DNA from: Pleurodeles waltl | Taxonomy: Eukaryota; Chordata; Amphibia; Caudata; Salamandridae | DNA length: 64,000 nt | Direction of reading: 5' to 3' | Assembly (NCBI RefSeq): GCF_031143425.1 | Contig: NC_090447.1 | Location: 30,408,238-30,472,237, forward strand | In this document: in pieces, positions 45,011 to 55,900 of the stretch | Numbering within the stretch: position 1 is the first letter of the stretch | How the letters are laid out: every line of letters begins with the position of its first letter | Translations under genes and position numbers: made by a program | Notes under the pieces: generated by a model | Seen by the model: only the letters and a program-made list of their open reading frames with translations | Databases searched by the model: none | What the model was told of the DNA's origin: nothing

Positions 45011-46769
45011 AGTATGAGTACAGGATTGGTATTATTATGAGTTAATTTGAGCAGAGGCTATGGGAGTTCCTTAGTTGGATTGACAAGAGTAATGGAGGGA
45101 TAGAGGAGGGAAGAATCCAGAAGTGTTAATTGGGAGTTTATAGTAATAGGATGAGGCTTGGGATGAGTGAAGGAGAGATGGAGGTGAGCGGAGTGCGTCC
45201 TCAGGACATCTCAGGGCCTCTTGTGTCCGATCTGCACCAGTGTAAACTATGGAGGTGCACCTTGGCCCCCTCCAGAATGTGATGAGTCCCCCATATCCCG
45301 TGAATATTCATTGGCCTGGGTGGGGTGGGGGGCTTGAGGGCTGCCCCTAGTCCCCGTGCTTCAGGGCCCTGTGTAATGCCCCTGCAGCAGCATCCATGCT
45401 ACACCAGTGTGGCTGCTGGTGTGGTGGAGAATGGGGCAGACAAGTTCTGCAAGCTGGAGATCTGCCCAAGGACAACGCCAGAGAAAACTACTTTACTCAT
45501 GCTTGGATGATTACTGCTTAAACAGAGGGGCCTGGAGTAATCTGGATATTAATTTAATGTAAAACTGGTGCCCAATCGCTGTTCTCTTGGTCCTCTTTTG
45601 TTCAAAAGGAGAAAAGATAGTGCAAACTCACTTCGCACCAGTTTTGTTGCGGTGGCATCTCTATCGAATATGGCCCAGAGCCAGTTCACAGCATTACGTG
45701 TTATCGTTTATTCTCTTAGCCAAAAAGGTGCAAACGGGGGTTGCTCTCCATTTGTTTTTTGTATTTTTGCACTAGTGCACAACTGTACACTTTTATAAAC
45801 TGAATTGTATTGTTTTGAAAGCAAGGCCACATCTCATAGCATCTTTCATAAGTAGGACATGCAAAACTGTGCATTTAAAAGAAAAGGGACCAAGTTTAAG
45901 ATCTTTTGAAGGCCACAAGGAAGAATGCATCTGCCCTCTCTCTAAAATATCCCTTTCTAGCACCTGGTGTAGCTCCTCAGAGTCCCTGCACACTTCTTGT
46001 GAAACAGTGAACATGTTACCTTAATCCAGAACTAGGACAGGGGGAAACTTTCCGGCATAAGCCATACAATTCACCAAAAAGGCAAAATTGTGTTCATGGA
46101 ACGAGTTTTCCCACATTTTCTCTAATTTGTTCTACTAGGGGGAATTTTGGGAATGTGAAAGAATTTCACAGTGTTCATCAGATTTTCACCATCTTTAGCC
46201 CCATATATTTTTTTACTTTTAAAATGGAGTTTGTGTCTCAGTTCGAGTTTTCCAAAAACACACAAAGTCTGCCCAGGACTATTTAGAACAGACAGGCAAA
46301 ACTTCCTGGCTAACATATCACAGCGGTATGGCCGATCGCAGGGTCTGTGATGTCCAAAAGGCCACCTGTTGCAATTATGAAGAACCAGGAAGCCTCTCTG
46401 GCTCACCTGGGTCCAGGCTTTGCAGGTCCGTCTCTGGTCAGAAACTCTCCCTCCCACGTCATATGAGAAAATACCTCAAAAACTTTTTTTCTCGTAATTA
46501 GTGGCGGAGTCTGGCGCAGGTGACACGCTTTCTACTTTGTATAATGTGCATAGCGCCTTGAGTTTCACACCATTATTTCCACAGGTGTCAAGCACAAAAA
46601 GATTTTTGCCAGAAAATGTTACTGCAAAACCTTTCGGAAAGGCAATTCTCTTCGTAAAAGCTGTTTGTATTTTACCCTATTTGTGTACTTCAAATTTCAT
46701 TTTAGCTGAAATGTTGTCCCACTAATTCCCTTCACCTGTCTTAGACACTGGCCTCACTCTTATCATCTC
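45011..46769. other. Unassigned sequence
   Basis: About 1.76 kb; the first 170 bp are G/A-rich (GGAGGGATAGAGG). Open frames up to 111 codons without recognisable domains. No clear element ends. Confidence 0.35.
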
Positions 46770-46777
46770 GCGTAGGG

Positions 46778-46973
46778 CAGTGGTTCCCAACCTGTGGTCC
46801 GGGGACCTCTGGGGGTCCGCGACTGCTTAGAAAATCTAATAATATTAACAGATTAGGCCCCAGCAGTCAGTAGAGGGGGGTCCCCGGATTCTCATAATGA
46901 TTCATTGGGGGTCCCCTGGTTCCAGTAATGATAAAGTGGGGGTCCGCAGAAGTCAAAAGGTTGGGAACCACTG
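46778..46973 (+). mobile_element. hAT MITE, 196 bp, 8-bp target duplication
   Basis: Ends CAGTGGTTCCCAACCTGTGG and, reversed, CAGTGGTTCCCAACCTTTTG are near-identical inverted repeats. Flanks are GCGTAGGG (46770-46777) and GTGTAGGG (46974-46981), 7 of 8 identical, the hAT duplication length. The interior has repeated GGGGGTCC and CCCCGG words, so it folds back strongly. A related copy, in the opposite orientation and more decayed, starts at 26562. Confidence 0.9.
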
Positions 46974-47159
46974 GTGTAGGGGATAGTTTCACTCAGCAAA
47001 AATATGTATTGACAGCAAGCGAAACTACTGGTGAAATACACCTATATTAGGGGGAAATTTGGTTTATTTAGCAAGCAAAAATAACATAAGGGAAGACTCA
47101 AACACGGTGCATGTGATCACAGTTCCTTCTTGAAGGGTTGGCGCAATGTTACGAAATGT

Positions 47160-47660
47160 TAGCGCACTGGCTTGGCAGGCCTGCGCGACAGCCATAGATG
47201 GCTCGGTCCTGCCTTTCCTGGAGCGGTGCTGATGGGCCTGGCGCTGGCGCTGAGATGTGTGCAGTGGGATTTCGAGCCCCACAGCCTGTGTGGCCCTCAC
47301 ATGCAGGCCTGGCCTGCACCTCGTGCTCACTAGAGAGGGCCATGGCAGCGGATCTGACGTTCACTTCCGGTTGCAGCCTGGGCTCCCGCCATGGCTGGGC
47401 CCAGAAGGCCACGTGCCGCCCTTCCCAGGCTCGGCGCTCACTGGGAGCCCATAAATCTGTCTGGCACCGCCGAACCCGCCCCGTGATTTATGGGGGCGCT
47501 CGCTGCATGTCGGGGGTGATCTATCTTTGCGTGTCGTGGGGCTGAAAATCTGGGAAAATGATCTGCGCCGGACACGGACTCTCCTCGCCCTCTGGGCAGA
47601 GGGGAAGGGCCCCTGGTCCTCCCCCGGGCTTTGCAGGGGGGAAGCACCGAGGATGGTGAA
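47160..47660. promoter_or_regulatory. CpG-rich patch (candidate CpG island)
   Basis: By eye, CpG dinucleotides are frequent: about fifteen in 160 bp around 47440-47600, while most of the window is CpG-poor outside satellites and fold-back elements. CCCATAAATC and GATTTATGGG (47448-47502) form a 10-bp stem round a CpG-rich loop of about 35 nt. No TATA box, first exon or splice pattern is convincing, so it could be a promoter of an unseen gene or a GC-rich repeat. Confidence 0.4.
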
Positions 47661-49070
47661 GGAGGGAAAACAGAGCCGGTTGGAGGGAGGAAGAAGGAAA
47701 CGTGTGGAGTGAGGACTGAGGAGGAAAGGAGACATCAGCAAACAGGGACTCTGGGCTTCGTCAAAAGCCTCAAGTGAGATTTAGAAGGCACCATGGTTTT
47801 TCGTTTTGTGCCCCCCCCCCCCCCCCCCCCCCGTCCCCCCAGGCTCCAGGGGGCCTGCTTCACTTCCAGAGCTACTTGACAGATACCTGCGTGGGACACA
47901 GGAGAAATCCTGACAGGTGCCATATATAAAGGCCACCGGGAGAATGTTCTGGAGCTGGGGGCGGGATACATCCAGGTGACGAAATGTACCCCAAACAGGG
48001 GTGAACTTCAACCCACAATATCAAGTTGCAGTGTGAGGTGGCTAGCTATCACAGCGTCTATGCGTCTCTGCCCACGGAGGGGCAGAATTTGTGGGGTGTG
48101 GTTCACATGCACTCACAACTGAGTAAGTCTCCGCTTGTGGTACGCAGAGCAGGTAAAGTTGAGCAGCAGAATTCTGCCACTCCTCTTTGACACTTGAATT
48201 GGCCATTACCCAGGCACCAGTGATGGGCAAGGGAGAAATCCAGGGTGGCCTGAGGCCCTGCAGGTATTTATTGTGTTGATCATGGATCAAGCGCCTTGAC
48301 TGCTTGGAAAGAGTATGTGTGTAAAACTCCTTGCATGTTACCTGGGGTGTTAGAGCCACCTCAAGGAACGCACTGGCACACACTGGCATCGGATTGCCCA
48401 TTACATGTGCCAGGCATGTGTGTGGACACAAAAGACGACGAGTAAAACCCCAAGGAGAAGCACCACTACAGATTGCGCCTACCACCGTGGGAATGAGACA
48501 TACCTCCCGATCCACAACCTTCAGCAAAATCCAGCCCGCCAGACCCATCAACACAACCACTACGGCACACGCGCAAGCAACACAGGTGACACCTGCCCTC
48601 CCAGTGAGAAGAAGAAAGCAATGGTTTGGATGCTTCATAATTACTGTCCACTGCCTTCCAGTTCCTTGGTTGTTGCCCATTGGGCCTCCTTCGAGCGAGG
48701 CTGACCATACTTGCAATAGTGTAGAGTTCCTCATTTAGCAGACAGTTCATCATGGGACCATGAACAGGCACATCCTCTGCGTGTGGTTTTCTCACCAGCA
48801 CAGCCCCATTCCTGGTTCAGCTGTCTGCTGTTGTAGTCACTTAGCTTCTCTCATATTAGATCAGGACTGCTCTAATGCACTGGGTGTGGGGGGAAGTGGC
48901 TGTCTCATTTCGAGACCTCTGGGAGGGAAGAGGAGACCCTTGGAGCAGGAGGGCCCTCAAACTTTGCTGGGATTGGAACACAGTGCGTGGCAGCAGAAAA
49001 TGAGACGGTACAGATGCGGACTCAGAGGCCTCACACGGACAACAGTCTCACTGCATAGAGGGGTGCGCTC
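47661..49070. other. Unassigned sequence; contains a 230-codon minus-strand open frame
   Basis: Includes G/A-rich sequence to 47760, the poly-C run, and an open frame on the minus strand at 48042-48734. That frame has a hydrophobic stretch but overlaps two other long frames on both strands and matches no family I know, so I do not call it a gene. No repeat structure is visible. Confidence 0.35.
47811..47832 (+). repeat. Poly-C run of 22
   Basis: Uninterrupted C from 47811 to 47832, followed by GT and six more C. Such runs can adopt i-motif/G-quadruplex forms and are prone to sequencing length error. Confidence 0.95.
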
Positions 49071-49073
49071 CAT

Positions 49074-49660
49074 TTTTAGGGTCGAGCGCGCAAGTGCTCT
49101 GACCCCTGTTGTGGGCTTTTAACCACGCCCACCGCACGCCCATGAGTTTGGTTGGTTCATGGGCTTGCCTTTTAAAATTCGCTTGATTTCATTAGTGGAA
49201 GGCATGCATAAGTCATGCCTTTTCTGGTGTTTAGCCCTCTTCGAGCGCACCGACCAACTGCTGAAAACATACGAGGCCCCATGTTTTGCGTGTGGTTTTT
49301 GGACTACTGTTTTCTATTTATTTCCTACTTAGCACAATCCCGCTGGGCAGTAGTCTAGCGCTTTGAATGACATCGACCCTGTTCCATGGATAATTGCATT
49401 TTTGCTGATAATACTTTTGACTGCGAGCAAACTTCTGTATTACTTTTTATTTTCAATTTATGTGGCAAGAAATGTCCAGTTAGGAATTTACAACGCAAAT
49501 AGCTCTTACTCAAGCAAATGTGAGACCCATTGCATTGCAAATGCTTATTTTTCCTTGTCAGGACTTCGTGTTCGAGTATTTCATGAAAATCACGTACTTG
49601 TAAATAGTAGGGAACAAACTTGTCAACATGTCTACAAAATATCCCTTTGATCTGTGCGCG
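49074..49660. repeat. Probable dispersed repeat of unknown type
   Basis: TTTTTAGGGTCGAGCGCG, then AATTCGCTTGATTTCATTAGT, GCATGCATAAGTCATGCC (a near palindrome at about 49202-49219), GAGCGCACCGACC and TAGCGCTTTGAATGACATCG. The start resembles 35131-35205. A 95-codon frame at 49363-49650 has an N-terminal hydrophobic segment but no known domain. I recall similar sequence as repetitive in newts; unverified. Confidence 0.4.
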
Positions 49661-50463
49661 CAATGATGTGGATGCAGGCAGGGGCTTCACAAGGCCACTG
49701 ACTGCTGGAGAAAGGGGCGCACAGTGATGATGGGGCTTCAGCTGCACGAGCCTCACAAGGACACACTCGATGCTAAAGTAAAGGACCCAATGCCGACCGA
49801 ACTGCAGCCTCCTTGGGGCATCAGTGCCACCGAAGGAGGGTGTCTGCAGGCTCCCCAGGCAGTGTGGGGGTGAGGCACGGGGGCGCGCACCCAGCAGTGT
49901 GGAGGTGAGGCACGGGGGCGCGCACCCAGCAATGGGCGCCACTCGCAAGTGAAACCAGAGGCAGACTTGCAGTGTGGCACGCCTGCCACCCCTGCGGGTT
50001 CGGCCCCCCTCTCCTTCCCAGGGCAGTGCCCTGAACTACAGTAATGGGGCTCCGGGCTGGACGAGGCCGGCCCTCCGCTCGCGGGGCATTAGAGCTCCTC
50101 CCTGCTTCTGGATACAGTGGCAGCAGAGAGTTCTGGGGGGTGTGGGCCTTACCCCTCAGAGGGGGGCAGTCAGGGAATCTTCCCCCAGCCCCTCTTTCCA
50201 TCCACGCAGCTGTGAAGACCTCCCTGAAGGGGTCCGCTTACATGTGGTACAGTGGGGCCCCAACCACCTGACCACTCACATTCATACCTAACCCCAGACC
50301 TTTAAGGGGAGCACATATTATAAAGTGCATTTTCCTTCTATGTGAGCCTCAGCTAGCATCAGGGGGGCGTACACACTCAGGTGTGTCCTGTGCTCCAGGC
50401 TGCCTTCTGAATAACCAGGTGTTACTGCTGAGGTCTTCTCTCGCCAACAACACTTTACACACA
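49661..50463. other. Unassigned GC-rich sequence with a 35-bp direct duplication
   Basis: 49861-49895 and 49896-49930 are consecutive copies of AGTGTGGGGGTGAGGCACGG followed by GGGCGCGCACCCAGC, differing at one base. A 197-codon minus-strand frame across this region is not supported by any domain. Confidence 0.5.
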
Positions 50464-51068
50464 GGGCCAGATTTAAGAGCCCCTAGCACCACCGAAACAC
50501 TACTTTTCGTGATGCTCCAGTGTCGCTAACCTCTGCTCCATATTTACAGGGAGGTGTAACGCTACTTTTTGTGGCGTTACGCCACCTTGTAAATATGGGC
50601 CCCTCTGACGCAGTTTTCTGCATCCGAGAGACGTGCAGTGGGTGTTGCAGTGGGCCTTCCACCGCAACACCCATTGCTTTTGACACTGCCTTGATTTACG
50701 AATTGTCGTAAATCTGAGGCAGCACAAAAAAACTAAAACTAAGACCACCCCAGGGGTGGCGTTAGCATAATAAAACGAGGAGGAATGCTTTTATTCCTCC
50801 TCGTTCTGTGCTTTTTCGAAGCCAAAAGTGTCAAATCGCCATTATAGATTGTTTATGTGCAGGAAGAGACACCTTCCTGCACATGGACAATCAATCCCCT
50901 CAACGCAGACACGCTTGCACTATGGTACAAGGATGCCTGCGTTGGCACTAGGTAGCTTAATTTAGCACCAGCGGAGGGGGAAATGTCTGCGTTTCAAAAG
51001 TAGGGCAGCGCAGCGCTGCTATTTACACCGCAGCACCACGCTGCGCCAGTTTAGCATAAATCTGGGCC
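50464..51068. mobile_element. Fold-back / MITE-like element, 605 bp
   Basis: Left GGGCCAGATTTAAG and right end, reversed, GGCCCAGATTTATG form inverted ends; ACA stands on both outer sides (50461-50463 and 51069-51071), a possible 3-bp target duplication. Internal hairpins: GTGTAACGC/GCGTTAC near 50555-50582, ACGAGGAGGAAT/ATTCCTCCTCGT at 50774-50805, and GTGCAGGAAG/CTTCCTGCAC at 50856-50884. No coding capacity. A 3-bp duplication would suit PIF/Harbinger, but ACA is not the usual TWA. Confidence 0.65.
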
Positions 51069-51418
51069 ACAGTGTTTCATTTGAGCTGGTGCCCGCGGGT
51101 GGAGCGCACCAACACTCATTTTTGGAGACCAGAACTTATTTTTCCTTATCAGACTTTCACCTACAGCAAGAGAGAGAAAAAACACAGAAGGGGGAAAAAG
51201 GGAGGAATAAAAAGACAGAATAAACATGACAGAGAGAAAGTAGGGAGGAAAAATAAGCTGCAAGAGAGGGAGGAAGGAGCCGGGAGTGTCTGGTGGTGGT
51301 ACAATGAGGCCTGAGGTGGATCAAGCGTACGCAGCCCTAGCACCGGCCTCGGACCTCTGAGTAAGACTTTGGTGCCATCACTTGTTCTTTTACAAATGAA
51401 ACACTTACAGGACACAAT
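51069..51418. other. Unassigned, partly purine-rich
   Basis: AGAGAGAGAAAAAACAC and GGGAGGAAAAAT runs between 51165 and 51280. Nothing else seen. Confidence 0.4.
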
Positions 51419-51870
51419 GGCCCTCATTATGAACATGGCGGTCTGGACCACCATGCCGGCGGTGGCAGAAATTACCGCCACCGGCATGGCGGTCCGGACC
51501 GCCATATAATATACACAGGGAGACTGCCACAGGCAGAACTCCGCCACCACCAGGCTTCGGCCGCAAGGCAGCCTGGCGATGGCGGAGTTCCTCATCTGAC
51601 AGGGCAGCGCTGCCCGCCGGATAATGAACCTGTTTTCCCCCAGCCTTTCCCTGGCAGTTTAGGCCGCCAGGGAAAGGCTGGTGGAATGGGTTTCCCGCGG
51701 CCCGATTTACGGGAAGTGATATTCGCGACGGGTGCTGCTGAACCCCCCGCTCTGCTACATTGCAGACGGAATGTTGTTTATTGGGCCGGCGGGGTCTTCA
51801 ACGTGCTGGCGGTCGTCGTTCCGACCGTCAGCACCGAACTCGGCAGGATTTCCCGCCAAGTTCGTAATGG
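51419..51870. mobile_element. GC-rich fold-back element with long internal stems
   Basis: Ends GGCCCTCATTATGAAC and, reversed, CCATTACGAACTTGGCGG are imperfect inverted repeats. Directly inside, 51435-51466 pairs with 51475-51505 (ATGGCGGTCTGGACC / GGTCCGGACCGCCAT, CCGGCGGTGGC / CCGCCACCGG), a stem of about 30 bp over a 9-nt loop. A second stem, CCTTTCCCTGGC / GCCAGGGAAAGG, is at 51646-51679. CpG is frequent. From memory this is a common newt repeat type; class not resolved. Confidence 0.7.
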
Positions 51871-52970
51871 CTAATACGTGGGTGAAGGGCAGGTCACCAC
51901 TTCTTGTATATAAGCTGTGCTGTCCACCACGCTGCATGTGGCTGCATTCATTATTCAAGTGTTGAGCTCATCAGGCCACAGGCGGATAGGTTCATGCCTG
52001 GTGAACTCAAAAGCCACTTCCCACACCCTTCCATCAGGTGTGAACTCAAAGCAGGCAGATAACCTTGGCTTGAACAAGAATTCTACAGGGATGCTGGACA
52101 TGCAGGGTGATGGGGAGACTGCAGAACTAACCACCTCTTACCCTGAGGACCAATCTGCAGCTTAGGAGCTGCTTTGGGGAAAAGAGCTCCCCCAATCAGG
52201 GATACCCCGCCTCTCGTACCCGGACCTGATCCTGCGCATGCAATGTAATCATGCAGCCCACTCATAGAGTTACCAGAGAGGGGCCTTAAATAGTCTCCCC
52301 TCTGAGGTGCTGTGTAGAAAGACCTGTACCCCACTCCTATAATCAGCTGCCATCAGTCATTGGTAATGTTTGTATAGTGCCTCATGCCCCACAGTGAAGC
52401 ACCAAGGTGCACCACTGGATGGGTGGCACTCTACACCACGAGAGAGCGCTGTACTTACTGTGTGCTTATATGGGAAACATAGTAGTGTCATGGCCTCATA
52501 TGGGGTGGTAGTAACAAAGGTTAAAAGAAGTACCACTTGGGTGTATCCCATATGTTAACAGAGTGTGACAACTGAATTCAGTACCAAAATCATGTACATC
52601 CCTTGTCAGGAGGCTTGTGACGTGGGTCTCCTGCACATAAATGCACACCGGCTCTGCAAGAATGCAAATATCTGAAGCTCGTTATGACAAGGGCACCACG
52701 CCATGGACTTTGGACCTTACATGATGTTTCTCTGCTGCTTACTGGTCAGTAGGGAGTTGACTTCAAAATCATGCACTTTGAGACCCTGCAAACAGTGTGC
52801 TTCTCAGATTCTGTGCTCAGCTACTATCCAATGAGATGCTTCACTGCTTCTTCACTGAATAATGTACTGCTGTTCCAAGTAAGATATCAGCAACGTTTGG
52901 GACGAGCTCTGCATTCCCATAGTGGAGCTGCTGCTGCCTTTGCGCATCTTTGGGTGTGAGGGGAAACCAG
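51871..52970. other. Unassigned sequence before the 43-bp array
   Basis: About 1.1 kb; GTTTGTATAGTGCCTCATGCC near 52369 is a weak echo of the TATATAGCGCTT-type repeat. Open frames are at most 83 codons. No gene recognised. Confidence 0.35.
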
Positions 52971-55900
52971 CATTGCTGCTGCGCAGGCAGAAGCTGGTCT
53001 GATTCAGGGCCGGCACTGCTGCTGCGCTGGCGGGAGCTGGTCTGATTCAGGGCCCGCACTCCCTCTTCGGAGACAGATACTGGTCTGATTCAGGGCCCGC
53101 ACTACTGCTGCACAGGCGGGAGCAGGTCTGATTCAGGGCCCGCACTCCCTCTGCGGAGACAGATACTGGTCTGATTCAGGGCCCGCACCACTGCTGCACA
53201 GGCGGGAGCAGGTCTGATTCAGGGCCCGCACTCCCTCTTCGGAGACAGATACTGGTCTGATTCAGGGCCCGCACCACTGCTGCACAGGCGGGAGCAGGTC
53301 TGATTCAGGGCCCGCACTCCCTCTGCACAGACAGATACTGGTCTGATTCAGGGCCCGCACCACTGCTGCACAGGCGGGAGCAGGTCTGATTCAGGGCCCG
53401 CACTCCCTCTGCGGAGACAGATACTGGTCTGATTCAGGGCCCGCACCACTGCTGCACAGGCGGGAGCAGGTCTGATTCAGGGCCCGCTCTCCCTCTGCGG
53501 AGACAGATACTGGTCTGATTCAGGGCCCGCACCACTGCTGCACAGGCGGGAGCAGGTCTGATTCAGGGCCCGCACTCCCTCTGCGGAGACAGATACTGGT
53601 CTGATTCAGGGCCCGCACCACTGCTGCACAGGCGGGAGCGGGTCTGATTCAGGGCCCGCACTCCCTCTGCGGAGACAGATACTGGTATGATTCAGGGCCC
53701 GCACCACTGCTGCACAGGCGGGAGCAGGTCTGATTCAGGGCCCGCACTCCCTCTGCGCAGACGGATACTAGCCTGATTCAGGGCCCGCACTGCTGCTGCA
53801 CAGGTAGAAACTGGTCTGATTCAGGGCCCGCACTCCCTCTGCGGAGACAGATACTGGTCTGATTCAGGGCCCGCACCACTGCTGCACAGACGGGAGCAGG
53901 TCTGATTCAGGGCCCGCACTCCCTCTGCACAGACAGATACTGGTCTGATTCAGGGCCCGCACCACTGCTGCACAGGCGGGAGCAGGTCTGATTCAGGGCC
54001 CGCACTCCCTCTGCGGAGACAGATACTGGTCTGATTCAGGGCCCGCACCACTGCTGCACAGACGGGAGCAGGTCTGATTCAGGGCCCGCTCTCCCTCTGC
54101 GGAGACAGATACTGGTCTGATTCAGGGCCCGCACTCCCTCTGCGGAGACAGATACTGGTCTGATTCTGGGCCCGCACCACTGCTGCACAGGCGGGAGCAG
54201 GTCTGATTCAGGGCCCGCACTCACTCTGCGGAGACAGATACTGGTCTGATTCAGGACCCGCACCACTGCTGCACAGGCGGGAGCAGGTCTGATTCAGGGC
54301 CCGCACTCCCTCTGCGGAGACAGATACTGGTATGATTCAGGGCCCGCACCACTGCTGCACAGACGGGAGCAGGTCTGATTCAGGGCCCGCACTCCCTCTG
54401 CGCAGACGGATACTAGCCTGATTCAGGGCCCGCACTGCTGCTGCACAGGTAGAAACTGGTCTGATTCAGGGCCCGCACTCCCTCTGCGGAGACAGATACT
54501 GGTCTGATTCAGGGCCCGCACCACTGCTGCACAGACGGGAGCAGGTCTGATTCAGGGCCCGCACTCCCTCTGCACAGACAGATACTGGTCTGATTCAGGG
54601 CCCGCACCACTGCTGCACAGGCGGGAGCAGGTCTGATTCAGGGCCCGCACTCCCTCTGCGGAGACAGATACTGGTCTGATTCAGGGCCCGCACCACTGCT
54701 GCACAGGCGGGAGCAGGTCTGATTCAGGGCCCGCTCTCCCTCTGCGGAGACAGATACTGGTCTGATTCAGGGCCCGCACTCCCTCTGCGGAGACAGATAC
54801 TGGTCTAATTCTGGGCCCGCACCACTGCTGCATAGGCGGGAGCAGGTCTGATTCAGGGCCCGCACTCACTCTGCGGAGACAGATACTGGTCTGATTCAGG
54901 GCCCGCACCACTGCTGCACAGGCGGGAGCAGGTCTGATTCAGGGCCCGCACTCCCTCTGCGCAGACGGATACTAGCCTGATTCAGGGCCCGCACTGCTGC
55001 TGTACAGGTAGAAACTGGTCTGATTCAGGGCCCGCACCACTGCTGCGAAGACAGATACTGGTCTGATTCAGGGCCCGCACTCCCTCTGCGGAGACAGATA
55101 CTGGTCTGATTCAGGGCCCGCACCACTGCTGCACAGGCGGGAGCAGGTCTGATTCAGGGCCCGCACTCACTCTGCGGGGACAGATACTGGTCTGATTCAG
55201 GGCCCGCACCACTGCTGCACAGGCGGGAGCAGGTCTGATTCAGGGCCCGCTCTCCCTCTGCGGAGACAGATACTGGTCTGATTCAGGGCCCGCACCACTG
55301 CTGCACAGGCGGGAGCAGGTCTGATTCAGGGCCCGCACTCCCTCTGCGGAGACAGATACTGGTCTGATTCAGGGCCCGCACCACTGCTGCACAGGCGGGA
55401 GCAGGTCTGATTCAGGGCCCGCACTCACTCTGCGGAGACAGATACTGGTCTGATTCAGGGCCCGCACCACTGCTGCACAGGCGGGAGCAGGTCTGATTCA
55501 GGGCCCGCACTCCCTCTGCGCAGACGGATACTAGCCTGATTCAGGGCCCGCACTGCTGCTGTACAGGTAGAAACTGGTCTGATTCAGGGCCCGCACCACT
55601 GCTGCGAAGACAGATACTGGTCTGATTCAGGGCCCGCACTCCCTCTGCGGAGACAGATACTGGTCTGATTCAGGGCCCGCACCACTGCTGCACAGGCGGG
55701 AGCAGGTCTGATTCAGGGCCCGCACTCACTCTGCGGAGACAGATACTGGTCTGATTCAGGACCCGCACCACTGCTGCACAGGCGGGAGCAGGTCTGATTC
55801 AGGGCCCGCCCTCCCTCTGCGCAGACGGATACTAGTCTGATTCAGGGCCCGCACCACTGCTGCGAAGACAGATACTGGTCTGATTCAGGGCCCGCACCAC

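Noticed and set aside
48042..48734. 230-codon open frame on the minus strand, the longest outside clear repeats
   Set aside because: Two other long frames overlap it on opposite strands, no domain is recognisable, and GC-rich sequence makes such frames by chance. A protein search with no hit and no transcript would confirm the rejection.
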